64,000 bases of DNA from Amycolatopsis circi (lineage in GTDB: Bacteria; Actinomycetota; Actinomycetes; Mycobacteriales; Pseudonocardiaceae), in NCBI RefSeq assembly GCF_003385235.1, contig NZ_PQIA01000013.1:1-64000 (forward strand), given 5' to 3'. Shown piece by piece: positions 40,185 to 48,858 of this stretch. A program made the translations under genes and the position numbers. The notes beneath the pieces are model-generated. The model was not told the DNA's origin. It saw only the letters and a program-made list of their open reading frames with translations, and did no database searches. Position 1 is the stretch's first letter; each line of letters starts with the position of its first letter.

Positions 40185-41543
40185 ATGTCTTTCAACCACG
40201 CCCACTGGCAGCAGCGGCTCGACACTCTGCGCGCCGCCCACGGCGTTCCGGGCGCTTCGCTGGCCGTGCTCGACGGCGGAGACGTGCACGAACTCGCGAG
40301 CGGCGTCCTGCACCGCGGGACCGGCGTCGAGGTCACCACCGACTCGGTGTTCCTGTCCGGCTCGCTCGCGAAGACCTACACCGCCACCGTCGTGCTGAAC
40401 CTGGTCGACGCGGGCGCACTCGACCTGGACACCCCGATCGTCAAGCTGCTGCCGGAATTCTCGACGCCGGACCCGGCCGCCACCGAGACGATCACCGTCC
40501 GGCAGCTGCTCAGCCACACCGGCGGCCTGACCTGCGACTTCACCTACGACTCCGGTCGCGGCGACGACTGCCTCGCCCGCTACGTCGAGGCCGCCGCCGG
40601 AGTGGCGCTGGACTGCCCGCCCGGCACGGCCCTGTCCTACAGCAGCGTCGGGTACGCCGTGCTGGGACGGGTCATCGAGGTCGTGACCGGCAAGACGTGG
40701 GACCAGGCGGTGAAAGACCTGCTGTTCGCCCCGCTCGGGCTGGAGCACTCGATGACGCTGCCCGAGGAAGCCTTGCGTTTCCGGGTGGCGATGAGCCATC
40801 TCGGCGAGGAACCCACGCCAGTCTGGGATTTGATGCCGCGCTCAGCCGGTCCGTACGGCCGGGTCATCATCTCCGCCGGCGATGTCGCGCGTTTCGCGAA
40901 GATGCACCTGGACGGCGGCGTCGCGGCCGACGGGACGCGGGTGCTGTCCGCCGACGCGGTCGCGCTGATGCAGCGCCGGGTGGTGGACAGCCCGGACAAG
41001 TGGACCGTTTCCGCCGACGGCTGGGGCCTCGGATGGACGCTTTACGACTGGAACGGCGTCGCCGGGTTCGGCCATGACGGCAGTTCCGTCGCTCAGCATT
41101 CGTTCCTGCGGGTCGTGCCGCACGCCGGGGTGGCGGTCGTGCTGCTGACCAACGGCGGCGACTTCGACCGGCTGTACCACGAGTTGTTCAGCGAACTGCT
41201 CGGCGAACTGGCTGACGTTGAGATGCCAGAGCCGTTCGCGCCGCCGGCCAACCCGCCCGCCGTGGATGTCACGCCGCTGGTCGGGACGTACGTGCGGGAA
41301 GGCGTGATCACCACGATCAGCCAGGATGATGACGGCAAAGCGCGGATCAGGTACGAGTTCGTGGACGGGATGAAGGACCTGTCGCCGCCGCTGGAGGCCG
41401 AACTGGTGCCGGTCACCGAGACGGTGTTCGCCGCGTGCGGGGAATCCTTTGGCGCGAACCCGGTGCCGGTGGTGTTCTCGACGCTCGCCGACGGGAGCCC
41501 GTGTGTCTACATTGGAATGCGGGCCACGCCGAAAACCTCGTGA
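40185..41543 (+). CDS. Serine hydrolase (beta-lactamase class C / DD-peptidase family)
   Basis: A 452-residue protein with an N-terminal class C-type serine hydrolase domain and a C-terminal extension of about 100 residues. SxxK is SLAK (Ser60, Lys63). The YxN-type motif reads YSSVGY, with Ser in place of Asn, and the third box is GHDG, as in EstB-like esterases. It has no signal peptide, so it is probably a cytoplasmic esterase or peptidase rather than a secreted beta-lactamase. ATG 40185 is preceded by GGGGAGA. It probably forms a unit with the MarR-like regulator upstream. Confidence 0.87.
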   Translation: MSFNHAHWQQRLDTLRAAHGVPGASLAVLDGGDVHELASGVLHRGTGVEVTTDSVFLSGSLAKTYTATVVLNLVDAGALDLDTPIVKLLPEFSTPDPAATETITVRQLLSHTGGLTCDFTYDSGRGDDCLARYVEAAAGVALDCPPGTALSYSSVGYAVLGRVIEVVTGKTWDQAVKDLLFAPLGLEHSMTLPEEALRFRVAMSHLGEEPTPVWDLMPRSAGPYGRVIISAGDVARFAKMHLDGGVAADGTRVLSADAVALMQRRVVDSPDKWTVSADGWGLGWTLYDWNGVAGFGHDGSSVAQHSFLRVVPHAGVAVVLLTNGGDFDRLYHELFSELLGELADVEMPEPFAPPANPPAVDVTPLVGTYVREGVITTISQDDDGKARIRYEFVDGMKDLSPPLEAELVPVTETVFAACGESFGANPVPVVFSTLADGSPCVYIGMRATPKTS

Positions 41544-41618
41544 CGGCCAAGGTCAGGACAGCAGCCGCTGTTCCTTGGCCACGGCGACCTCGAGGGCGGC
41601 CGCGGCCCGAACTTACGG

Positions 41619-41880
41619 GTGCCGTCAGCGCCGACGATCGCCGCTTACGGCACCCGTTCAACCCGATCAGCGGCCCCGCCGAGACGGCCGATCGCCCCAG
41701 CTGGATTCACCGGAGTTGCCCGCCGTGCGCGGCAAGGAAGTGCCGAGTCGATCCCGCTGCCGGACGCGTCCGTCGACGCCGTGCTTTCCGGCAACGCGAT
41801 GCACTGGTTCGACATGGAAGCAGTTGGGCCGGAGATCGCTATTCCTGGAGGACGACACGCCGGGCCCCGACACCAGAAAC
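41619..41880 (+). pseudogene. Relic of a SAM-dependent methyltransferase gene
   Basis: From about 41736 to 41830 one frame encodes GSAESIPLPDASVDAVLSGN followed by AMHWFDMEA and GPEIA, the conserved core of class I methyltransferases. The preceding motif (ELPAVRGKE) is readable only in a different frame, the residues after GPEIA are truncated before IPGG, and no SAM-binding GxGxG motif precedes it. The gap from the serine hydrolase stop (41544) to the Nudix stop (41881) holds only this debris. It is a decayed remnant, probably deleted at both ends. Confidence 0.75.
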
Positions 41881-42336
41881 CTAGCCCCCGAACTTCTTCA
41901 CATAATCCTCGACGATCGGCTTCTCCGGAGCGATGATGTCGTCCGGAAGCCGGTCCAGTGCGAAGAACTCGTAGCCGGTGATCTCCGCCCCGTCCACGGT
42001 GACCTCGATGTTCTCAACGGTCGCAGTGAACGCAGCAGTGACGTTGTGCACCTCGTCCCCGTGCGGGTACCGGTAGAAGTACTCCGGCCCCGAATAGACG
42101 CCGAGCAGCTCGAGGTCCCGCACCACCAGGCCGATCTCCTCCCGGACCTCTCGACGGCCTGCGTCCTCGAAGGACTCGCCGGGGTCGAGGAACCCGCCGG
42201 GCAGACCCCAGTCCTGGCTTTCCTCCCGGAACACCAGCAGCAGCCTGCCGCGCTCGTCCGCGATCAGCACGGACGTTCCGGGCAGGATCAGCGGGCGGGT
42301 GCCGACCAGTTCGCGCAGCTCGGCGATGTAGTTCAT
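41881..42336 (-). CDS. Nudix hydrolase
   Basis: A 151-residue Nudix protein. The Nudix box runs from GGFLDPGESFEDAG to RREVREEIGL (residues 47-70) and matches GX5EX7REUXEEXGU. Such enzymes hydrolyse nucleoside diphosphate-linked compounds, often for housekeeping. DRLPDDIIAPEKPIVEDY resembles ADP-ribose or NADH pyrophosphatase-like members. The start ATG shares one base with the stop of the F420-type reductase gene (TGATG). It is the last gene of a TetR-headed operon, where it might clear damaged cofactor. Confidence 0.9.
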   Translation of the reverse strand: MNYIAELRELVGTRPLILPGTSVLIADERGRLLLVFREESQDWGLPGGFLDPGESFEDAGRREVREEIGLVVRDLELLGVYSGPEYFYRYPHGDEVHNVTAAFTATVENIEVTVDGAEITGYEFFALDRLPDDIIAPEKPIVEDYVKKFGG

Positions 42337-42833
42337 CAGTGGCCAGTACCTTCTTGGTCGGTTTCGGCGGAGCCGCGCGGGCGGAAGGCGACGATCGGCA
42401 ATTGCTGGACCAACCGGTGCCGGGCAGCGTCGGAGCCGTCGTAGCGCCAGCCCAGCAGTTTGCTCAGCACGGGGTGCAAAACGGGGCGCAGCAGCAGGTT
42501 TCGCCGTTCGTAGTCGGCGATCGCGTCGGCTGCTTCGGGTTCGTCGAGGATTCGGTAGGATGGGACGAACTTTCGGCGGCCGATCGCGACCTCGGCGGCG
42601 GGGGCCGCCTGGATGTTGCGGTACCAGTCCGACGACGGGCCCAGACCGGCGATGGCCAGCACTTCGTCGGTGTCGGGACGGAGGCCGATCACTTCCAGCA
42701 CCGTCCGGTACTCGCGGCCGGATTTGCGGCCGACGTGCGTCAGGCACAGGAACCGCTTGCCCAGCAACCATCCCAGGTCCCGGTCGTACAGCTTCGCCGG
42801 CGCCTTGAAGACCGTGCGCGCGATCGGTTTCAC
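42336..42833 (-). CDS. Nitroreductase/deazaflavin (F420)-dependent reductase family protein
   Basis: A 165-residue member of the DDN-like nitroreductase family (F420-dependent reductases). The segment FLCLTHVGRKSGREYRTVLEV is the cofactor-binding signature, and SSDWYRNIQAAPAAEVAIGRR is typical. Members reduce quinones, aflatoxins or other electrophiles using F420H2. The GTG start overlaps the monooxygenase stop by four bases and its stop overlaps the Nudix ATG, so the trio is translationally coupled. Oxidation by the monooxygenase and reduction here suggests detoxification or tailoring of an aromatic compound. Confidence 0.88.
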   Translation of the reverse strand: MKPIARTVFKAPAKLYDRDLGWLLGKRFLCLTHVGRKSGREYRTVLEVIGLRPDTDEVLAIAGLGPSSDWYRNIQAAPAAEVAIGRRKFVPSYRILDEPEAADAIADYERRNLLLRPVLHPVLSKLLGWRYDGSDAARHRLVQQLPIVAFRPRGSAETDQEGTGH

Positions 42834-44029
42834 GGTCGGACTCCTTCCCTTGCCGAATGGTGCAGGTTCGTGATGAGCGCGGTGGACTTCCCGGTCAAAC
42901 TCCCGGCCACGAATCGGTCAACTCCGGGCAACCGGGCCAGTTTCAGCGCGAGTCGCCGCAGCTGGAGTTGCAGTTTGCTGTCGGGGAGGAACCACCGTGC
43001 GCCGTTGCGGGCGAGCTGTTGTTTGTCGGCCGCGACGGGGCGCCAGAGCCGTTCGTACTCCGCCAGCCCTTCGGCGATCGACGAAGCGCGGTTCAGCTGA
43101 TCTGCCAGCACGTACGCGCCTGCGATCCCGAGTGACGCGCCCTGTCCGGCCAGCAGCGACACCGCGTACGCCGCGTCCCCGACCAGCGTGACCCGCCCCT
43201 TGCTCCACGTTGACATCTCAATCTGGGCGACCTGGTCGTAGTAGATCTCCTTCGCCGGAGGACAGAGTTTGAGTGCTTCCGGAACGACCCACTCCAGCGA
43301 GCCGTAGGTGTCCAGCAGCGAAGCCCGGATGTCGTCGGGCAAGGCGGGATCGGGCGTGCGGTGGACGGCGAAGGCGGCGACCGTCCCGGCGCGCAGACCG
43401 TAGAAACCCATCTGCCGACCGACGGTGTCGGTGAGGCAGAAGCGTCCATCCGCCACCGCGTGGATCTCCGGCGACTTGAACAGGAACGCCGCGGTGTGGA
43501 AGCCGAGGTAGCGGAGGAACTGCGATTCCTCGCCGAACACGAGGCCCCGGACTGTCGAATGGATTCCGTCGGCGCCGATCAGCAGATCGGCTTCCAGCAC
43601 GGAACCATCCGCGAGAGTGGCGGACGCCCGGTCGCCGTCGTCCTCGATCGCGACTACCCCGCTGGCGTACCGAAGCTCGACCTCGGCGGGCAGTGACGTG
43701 CGCAAAGCCTGTTCCAGATCTGGCCGCAGGACGCTCAGCAACCGTCCGTCGACGGTGCGCGCGAACTGGGCGAACTGGATGTCGGATCGACGTTTCCCTT
43801 GTCCGTCAAGGAGAATCGCTTCGGAGATGGGGTACGCCGCTTCCTCGATGGCGGGCAGCGCTCCCATCGCCTCGGCCGCGTCGTAGCCGGGGCCGAAGAA
43901 GTCGATCATGTATCCCTGCGGGCGCGGTCCGGGCGACCGCTCCACCAGCGTCACCTCGTTGCCCAGCGCGGACAGCCGGTTCGCCGCGGCCAGCCCGGCG
44001 ATGCCCGCGCCGCAGACCAGAATCCTCAT
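42830..44029 (-). CDS. FAD-dependent monooxygenase (PHBH-like)
   Basis: A 399-residue group A flavoprotein monooxygenase. The dinucleotide-binding motif VCGAGIAGLAAANRL is at 5-19, the DG motif is LLIGADGIHSTVR (second cofactor site), and VTLVGDAAYAVSLLAGQGAS is the GD motif near residue 290. Relatives hydroxylate phenols, tetracyclines (TetX) or other aromatics with NAD(P)H and O2. It is soluble and lacks a membrane segment. It follows a TetR gene by 14 bases, with which it is probably co-transcribed, and overlaps the F420-type reductase gene. The TetR ligand could be the substrate. Confidence 0.9.
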   Translation of the reverse strand: MRILVCGAGIAGLAAANRLSALGNEVTLVERSPGPRPQGYMIDFFGPGYDAAEAMGALPAIEEAAYPISEAILLDGQGKRRSDIQFAQFARTVDGRLLSVLRPDLEQALRTSLPAEVELRYASGVVAIEDDGDRASATLADGSVLEADLLIGADGIHSTVRGLVFGEESQFLRYLGFHTAAFLFKSPEIHAVADGRFCLTDTVGRQMGFYGLRAGTVAAFAVHRTPDPALPDDIRASLLDTYGSLEWVVPEALKLCPPAKEIYYDQVAQIEMSTWSKGRVTLVGDAAYAVSLLAGQGASLGIAGAYVLADQLNRASSIAEGLAEYERLWRPVAADKQQLARNGARWFLPDSKLQLQLRRLALKLARLPGVDRFVAGSLTGKSTALITNLHHSAREGVRP

Positions 44030-44043
44030 CGCATTTCCCCTCC

Positions 44044-44610
44044 CTAGGGCAGCGTGACCAACCCGCGCAGGACGGCGGTGACCGCCGCTGGATCGCCACC
44101 GGGCACGAGGCCGCGGTGCAGCAGCAAGCCGTCGATCGTCGCTACCAGGACCTCGGTGGTCGCGTCCGGTTCCGGGACGCCGCGCTCGGCGAGCCAGAGG
44201 CTGACCTGCGCACGGAATGCCAGAAGCAGGCCACCGATCTGGTCCCGCAGTTCCTCGTCGCGCCTTGCCGCCAGGTACGCCTCGACGAACAGCACTGACA
44301 ACGGGTCCACCCCGGTGTACGGCTCGACCGACCCGAACAGCGCGGACACCAGGTCAGCCGGGTTTTGCGTCGCGGCGAGCGCCGGGCCGACGCTCTCCAA
44401 AACCTCGCGCATCGCGTCGAGGACGGCCTCGCGCAGCAATGCCTGCAGGGACGGGAAGTGGTAGTGCACCACGCTCGGCGCCACCCCGGCCCGGTCGGCC
44501 AGCACCCGGGTGCTCACCGCTGCCCAACCGCGTTCCGGCACCAGCTCCGCCGCTGCGGTCAGCAACCGCTGCCGCACCTCGTGGCCGCGCGCCGCCGCCG
44601 GAGAACTCAT
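44044..44610 (-). CDS. TetR family regulator, head of the monooxygenase operon
   Basis: A 188-residue TetR-type regulator. HTH: LVPERGWAAVSTRVLADRAG and VAPSVVHYHFPS, with a helical ligand-binding C-terminal domain. AAGGAGCGGGG precedes ATG 44610; further in-frame extension to 44859 would be Arg/Gly-rich. It is the first gene of the unit TetR / monooxygenase / F420-type reductase / Nudix. An array of near-repeats in the promoter region just upstream is the candidate operator. Confidence 0.9.
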   Translation of the reverse strand: MSSPAAARGHEVRQRLLTAAAELVPERGWAAVSTRVLADRAGVAPSVVHYHFPSLQALLREAVLDAMREVLESVGPALAATQNPADLVSALFGSVEPYTGVDPLSVLFVEAYLAARRDEELRDQIGGLLLAFRAQVSLWLAERGVPEPDATTEVLVATIDGLLLHRGLVPGGDPAAVTAVLRGLVTLP

Positions 44611-44621
44611 CCCCGCTCCTT

Positions 44622-44707
44622 CCTGGGCGAACGCCCTGGTCAATCGTCCTGGCCAATCGCCCCGGTCAGTCGTCCAGGGCGATCGTCCTGTACGAATGCC
44701 CTGATCG
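44622..44707. promoter_or_regulatory. Tandem imperfect 13-14-bp repeats upstream of the TetR gene
   Basis: On the minus strand, five imperfect copies of about GRCGATTGRCCAG follow one another (GGACGATCGCCCT, GGACGACTGACCGG, GGCGATTGGCCAG, GACGATTGACCAG, GGCGTTCGCCCAG) over roughly 70 bases, ending 12 bases before the TetR ATG. They could be a multi-site operator giving cooperative autorepression, or a recently expanded low-complexity stretch. Confidence 0.55.
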
Positions 44708-44798
44708 TAGCGCGGTCCGTCGCGCCAGGAAAGGCGGGTGATCCAAGACTCACCTGAAGGCGGGACGCGGCGGCGATGCCTGGCCCGTCCTCTACCGT

Positions 44799-46331
44799 GT
44801 GAAGCGGCTCTTTCTGCCCGTCCCCGAAACCGACAGGTCATCCACTGTGCGCTCGCCACTGTCCACTGTGTCCCTTCGACGGCCGGCGTGGCTGTCGCCG
44901 CGGGTCGCGCGTATCGAAGTCCTCGGCGGGCTGGTCGTCGCGCTCGCGCTGATCCCGGAGGCGATCTCGTTCTCGGTGATCGCCGGCGTCGATCCGCGGG
45001 TGGGCCTGTGCGCGTCGTTCACCATGGCGGTGGTGATCGCGTTCGTCGGCGGCCGTCCGGCGATGATCTCCGCGGCGACCGGGGCGATCGCCCTGGTGGT
45101 CGCGCCGCTGGCGAGGGAGCACGGCTTCGGCTATCTCGTCGCGACGGTGGTGCTGGGCGGGCTGTTCCAGATCGTGCTCGGGTCGCTCGGCGTGGCGAAG
45201 CTGATGCGGTTCGTGCCGCGCAGCGTGATGGTCGGGTTCGTGAACGCGCTGGCGATCCTGATCTTCCTGGCACAGGTGCCGGAGCTGATCGACGTGCCGT
45301 GGCCGGTGTATCCGCTGTTCGCCGGCGGTCTCGCGCTCATGGTGTTCTTCCCGCGCCTGACCAAGGCCGTCCCCGCGCCGCTGGTGTCGATCGTGGTGCT
45401 CACCGCGCTGACGATCGCGGCCGGGATCGCTGTGCCGACCGTCGGCGACAAGGGCGCGCTGCCCTCAGCGCTGCCGATGCCCGGGATCCCGGACGTGCCG
45501 TTCACCTTTGGCACACTCGGCCTGATCGCGCCGTACGCGCTGGCGTTCGCCCTGGTCGGGCTCATGGAATCGCTGATGACCGCCAAGCTGGTCGACGACC
45601 TCACCGACACGCGCTCGAACAAGACCCGGGAAGCGGTCGGGCAGGGCATCGCCAACGTCGTCACCGGGATTTTCGGCGGCATGGGCGGTTGCGCGATGAT
45701 CGGCCAGACCATGATCAACGTCAAGGTCGCGGGCAGCCGGACCCGGCTGTCGACGTTCCTCGCCGGGGCGTTCCTGATGGTGCTGTGCCTGGTGTTCGGA
45801 CCGGTCGTGTCGCAGATTCCGATGGCGGCGCTCGTCGCGGTGATGGTGCTGGTCGCGTTCGGCACGTTCGACTGGCATTCGATCGCGCCCGCCACGCTGA
45901 AGCGGATGCCGGTCGGCGAGGTCGCCGTGATGGCGGTGACCGTGGGCATCGTGGTGGCGACCAGCAACCTCGCGATCGGCGTCGTGGTCGGGTCGATCAC
46001 TGCGATGGTGATCTTCGCGCGGCGGGTCGCGCACCTGGTCGAGGTGACCGCGGTGCGCGAGCCCGAAAGCGTCCGGTACTCGGTGACCGGTGCGCTGTTC
46101 TTCGCGTCCAGCAACGATCTCGTCTACCAGTTCGACTACGCCGACGATCCGGTTCGAGTGGTCATCGACCTGTCGGCCGCACACATCTGGGACGCCTCGA
46201 CCGTAGCGTCGCTCGACGCGATCACGACGAAGTACGAGGCGCGCGGGAAGACGGTAGAGATCGTCGGGCTGAACAAACACAGCGCGGCGATGCACGAGAC
46301 GCTGTCCGGGGAGCTAGCGGCCAGCGGCTGA
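44799..46331 (+). CDS. SulP family anion transporter with STAS domain
   Basis: A 510-residue SulP (SLC26-like) permease. About 10-14 membrane helices from LGGLVVALALIPEAISFSVIAG (the conserved first helix) through SNLAIGVVVGSITAMVIFARR, then a cytoplasmic STAS domain (about 395-505) containing VIDLSAAHIWDASTVASLDAI. SulP proteins carry sulfate, bicarbonate or other anions, often with proton or sodium coupling; the STAS domain is regulatory. GTG 44799 is chosen. The last 18 bases overlap the convergent P450 gene. Confidence 0.9.
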   Translation: MKRLFLPVPETDRSSTVRSPLSTVSLRRPAWLSPRVARIEVLGGLVVALALIPEAISFSVIAGVDPRVGLCASFTMAVVIAFVGGRPAMISAATGAIALVVAPLAREHGFGYLVATVVLGGLFQIVLGSLGVAKLMRFVPRSVMVGFVNALAILIFLAQVPELIDVPWPVYPLFAGGLALMVFFPRLTKAVPAPLVSIVVLTALTIAAGIAVPTVGDKGALPSALPMPGIPDVPFTFGTLGLIAPYALAFALVGLMESLMTAKLVDDLTDTRSNKTREAVGQGIANVVTGIFGGMGGCAMIGQTMINVKVAGSRTRLSTFLAGAFLMVLCLVFGPVVSQIPMAALVAVMVLVAFGTFDWHSIAPATLKRMPVGEVAVMAVTVGIVVATSNLAIGVVVGSITAMVIFARRVAHLVEVTAVREPESVRYSVTGALFFASSNDLVYQFDYADDPVRVVIDLSAAHIWDASTVASLDAITTKYEARGKTVEIVGLNKHSAAMHETLSGELAASG

Positions 46332-47711
46332 GGTCAGCACCGCCGCCCGCTCCCGGATCCGCGGCCGGACCGTGAACCCGCTCGGCTTCAGCGTCAACGA
46401 CTCCACGATCTTCAGCTCGTACGCCGGGTCTGCCTCGAAGTCGTAGCGCTGCAACATGATCCCCAACGCCAGCACCGCTTCGTGCAACGCGAACTGCCGG
46501 CCGATGCACGCGCGTTCCCCGGTGCCGAACGGTTTGTACGCCTGAGCCGGGCGCTTCCGCACCGCCGCCGGTTCGAAGCGATCCGGGTCGAACTTCTCCG
46601 GATCCGGCCCCCACACCGTCGGGTCGCGGTGGAGCATCGGCAGCGGAATGATGACCGAATCGCCCATGCGCATCGGGTATTTTCCGCCCAGGACAAGGTC
46701 TTCACGGGCTTCCCGAGAGTAGCCGGGCGCAGTCGGCCACAGCCGCATCGCCTCGTCGAGCACACGGCGGACGTACCGCAGCTTCGCGACGTCGCCGAAG
46801 GCCGGTTCGCGATCACCCCACACCGCGTCGACCTCGGCGCGCGCCTTCGCCAGCAGCTCGGGGTGGCGCGTCAAGTAGTACAACGCGAACGACAGCGCGC
46901 CGGACGTCGTCTCGTGGCCCGCGACGACAAACGTGATGGCTTGATTGCGAATATTGACCGGGTCGAGCTGCTCGCCGGTCACCGGATGCCCCTCGGTGAG
47001 CATCAACCCGAGCAGGTCACGAGCCTCGCCACCCTCGCGGCGGCGGCCTTCGATGACCTCGTCGACCAGGTTCGTCATGGTCGCGATGTCGGCCTGGTTC
47101 TGCGCCACCGACCCAGCCAGCGCACGCCGCACGAACGGAAGCTTGACGTTCTCCAACTGCGCGAACCGCAACGCACGGATCATCGCGGTCACGAACGGAT
47201 GCGGTTCCGTGCGCTCGAACGACCCGAACCGATACCCGAACCCGGCAAGACCGATCGTCTCGAGAGTCAGCCGGGTCATGTCAGCCGAAACGTCGACCGG
47301 ACCGCTCGCGCGGTCCCAGGACGCAGTCAACTCGCCGGCGACCTCCAGCATCATCGAGTGATACCGGCGCATCGCCTCGGCGGAAAACGCAGGCTGCAGA
47401 ATGTCGTGCGCGAGCCGCCAGTTGGGCTCTCGCGTGTGCGCGGTGAAGAGCCCGTCACCCGCGACCGCACGCCGCCGCTCGACCCCGAGCCCGACGTGCT
47501 TGCCGAACCTGGTCTCGTCGTTCAGCTCGGTGACCAGGTCGATCCCGCTGACGAACACGATCTCGACACCGAAGAACTTGCGGGTGAAAATCGGCCCGAG
47601 CTTCTCGCCGACGCGCATGGTGCCCTGCAGCGGCGTGCGCAAGCTGGCCCCGAGAATGTCGCCGACCACCGGCAGCCTGCCCGGCCGGTGCGGAATCGCG
47701 GTGGTGTCCAC
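46314..47711 (-). CDS. Cytochrome P450 (CYP102-like heme domain)
   Basis: A 465-residue cytochrome P450 that resembles the heme domain of CYP102 (P450 BM3) but lacks a fused reductase. The heme-binding motif FGTGERACIG has Cys at residue 402, the I-helix AGHETTSG is intact, and ExxR is EAMR. Sequence around PLQGTMRVGEKLGPIFTRKFFGVEIVFVSG resembles CYP102 N-termini. Stand-alone bacterial CYPs of this type oxidise fatty acids or other lipids and need separate redox partners, which I did not see nearby. GTG 47711 has GGGGAG upstream. It diverges from a TetR gene, probably its repressor. Confidence 0.9.
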   Translation of the reverse strand: MDTTAIPHRPGRLPVVGDILGASLRTPLQGTMRVGEKLGPIFTRKFFGVEIVFVSGIDLVTELNDETRFGKHVGLGVERRRAVAGDGLFTAHTREPNWRLAHDILQPAFSAEAMRRYHSMMLEVAGELTASWDRASGPVDVSADMTRLTLETIGLAGFGYRFGSFERTEPHPFVTAMIRALRFAQLENVKLPFVRRALAGSVAQNQADIATMTNLVDEVIEGRRREGGEARDLLGLMLTEGHPVTGEQLDPVNIRNQAITFVVAGHETTSGALSFALYYLTRHPELLAKARAEVDAVWGDREPAFGDVAKLRYVRRVLDEAMRLWPTAPGYSREAREDLVLGGKYPMRMGDSVIIPLPMLHRDPTVWGPDPEKFDPDRFEPAAVRKRPAQAYKPFGTGERACIGRQFALHEAVLALGIMLQRYDFEADPAYELKIVESLTLKPSGFTVRPRIRERAAVLTSAAGR

Positions 47712-47791
47712 AGTTTCGCTCCCCTACTGAACCCACATCCAATAGGGTCACGATCCCCCGCTGCTGAACCGGTGTCAAGTAAGCTGGGGAG

Positions 47792-48373
47792 ATGCGGACG
47801 CGCCTGAGCACCGAACAGCGGCGCAAACAGCTGCTGGCCATCGGAGCCGGCCTGTTCGCGGGCCGCCCGTACGACGAGGTGTGGATCGAAGAGGTAGCCG
47901 AAATCGCGGGCGTCTCGCGTGGCTTGCTGTACCACTACTTCCCCACCAAGAAGGACTTCTTCGCCGCGATCGTGCGCGGGCAGCGCGACCAACTGCTGGC
48001 GATGAGCGAACCCGACCCCGCACTGCCGGTAGCCGAACAGTTGCGCGCCGGGCTAGAGGTATACCTGGAATTCGCCCGCACCCATCCCGACGGCTACCGC
48101 ATCGTGCACCGCAGCGCCGGTGACGCGGACCGCGAGATCCGGGAAATCTGCGAGGCTGGGATGTCGGCGAACGCTGAACGAATTCTGGCCGCGGTGAGCC
48201 TGCTGCGGGAAGTCACGCCGACGACCCAACTGGCGGTCCGGGGTTGGCTTTCTTTTGTGGCGACGTTGATTCTGGACTGGCTGGACGAGCCGAAGATCAG
48301 CACGGAAGAACTGCGGGATCTTTGCGCGCGCACTCTCTTCGCAGCAGTCGACGTGAATCCCGAAGCGATCTAA
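47792..48373 (+). CDS. TetR family regulator next to the P450
   Basis: A 193-residue TetR-type regulator. HTH: LSTEQRRKQLLAIGAGLFAG, VWIEEVAEIAGVSRGLLYHYFPTKKDFF. The C-terminal domain is helical, with ligand pocket residues not recognisable. Divergent from the P450 gene with an 80-base gap. CYP102 relatives are often controlled by a TetR repressor (BM3R1) encoded nearby and induced by fatty acids, so this is a plausible parallel. A 485-base repeat region follows its stop. Confidence 0.9.
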   Translation: MRTRLSTEQRRKQLLAIGAGLFAGRPYDEVWIEEVAEIAGVSRGLLYHYFPTKKDFFAAIVRGQRDQLLAMSEPDPALPVAEQLRAGLEVYLEFARTHPDGYRIVHRSAGDADREIREICEAGMSANAERILAAVSLLREVTPTTQLAVRGWLSFVATLILDWLDEPKISTEELRDLCARTLFAAVDVNPEAI

Positions 48374-48858
48374 CGCGCCGGGAACCCCCGCCGCGCGTCC
48401 GTGAGGGGAACCTTCACGGACTCAGAGTCCCTCAGGGTTCCCCTCACGACCAACCGCAGTCCGTGAGGGGCCCCTTCACGGACTCAGATTCCCTCAAGGA
48501 GCCCTTCACGGACCTCTGCCCGACCGTGAGGGCCACCTTCACAGACGCAGCTACCCCAAGCAGCTCCGCACGACCCGCGATAGGTCCGTGAGGGGAACCT
48601 TCACGGACTCAGATTCCCTCAAGGAGCCCTTCACGGACCCACCCACCCAACCGCAGCCGATGCACCCAACTCACCAAGCACCCACACCACCCCCGCACCC
48701 CGATACGAAGCCTTCTCTGCGGTCTGAGGGTGGTTGTCAAGGCATCTTTCCAGCCTTGACAACCACCCTCAGACCGTCAGCACAATCAGCTTCGGGGTGC
48801 CCCGCCGAGACCCGTGCGCAATGTCGCCGCCAGGCGACGAGCAGCACCCCACACCGCC
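48374..48858. repeat. Hairpin-rich convergent intergenic region (repeat copy A)
   Basis: Two layers of repeats. Three near-copies of a 54-55-base hairpin unit of type GTCCGTGAGGGG...CTTCACGGAC with a CTCAGA-TTCCCTCA tail lie at 48397-48450, 48459-48513 and 48584-48638. Then a longer repeat at 48615-48841 recurs almost unchanged at 58321-58554. Its heart is a perfect inverted repeat with 24-bp arms (48720-48743 and 48753-48776) and a 9-base loop. The region separates the convergent TetR and Rieske genes, so bidirectional transcription termination is the likely role. Confidence 0.85.
48720..48776. terminator. Perfect 24-bp-arm hairpin in repeat copy A
   Basis: The arm CGGTCTGAGGGTGGTTGTCA plus AGGC pairs exactly with its complement at 48753-48776; the loop is ATCTTTCCA. 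There is no T tract. Being symmetrical, it can act on both strands between convergent genes. Confidence 0.8.

Noticed and set aside
48397..48638. Repeated units taken as a CRISPR array
   Set aside because: The units are adjacent or irregularly spaced, form long hairpins, and no spacers of regular length or cas genes occur.
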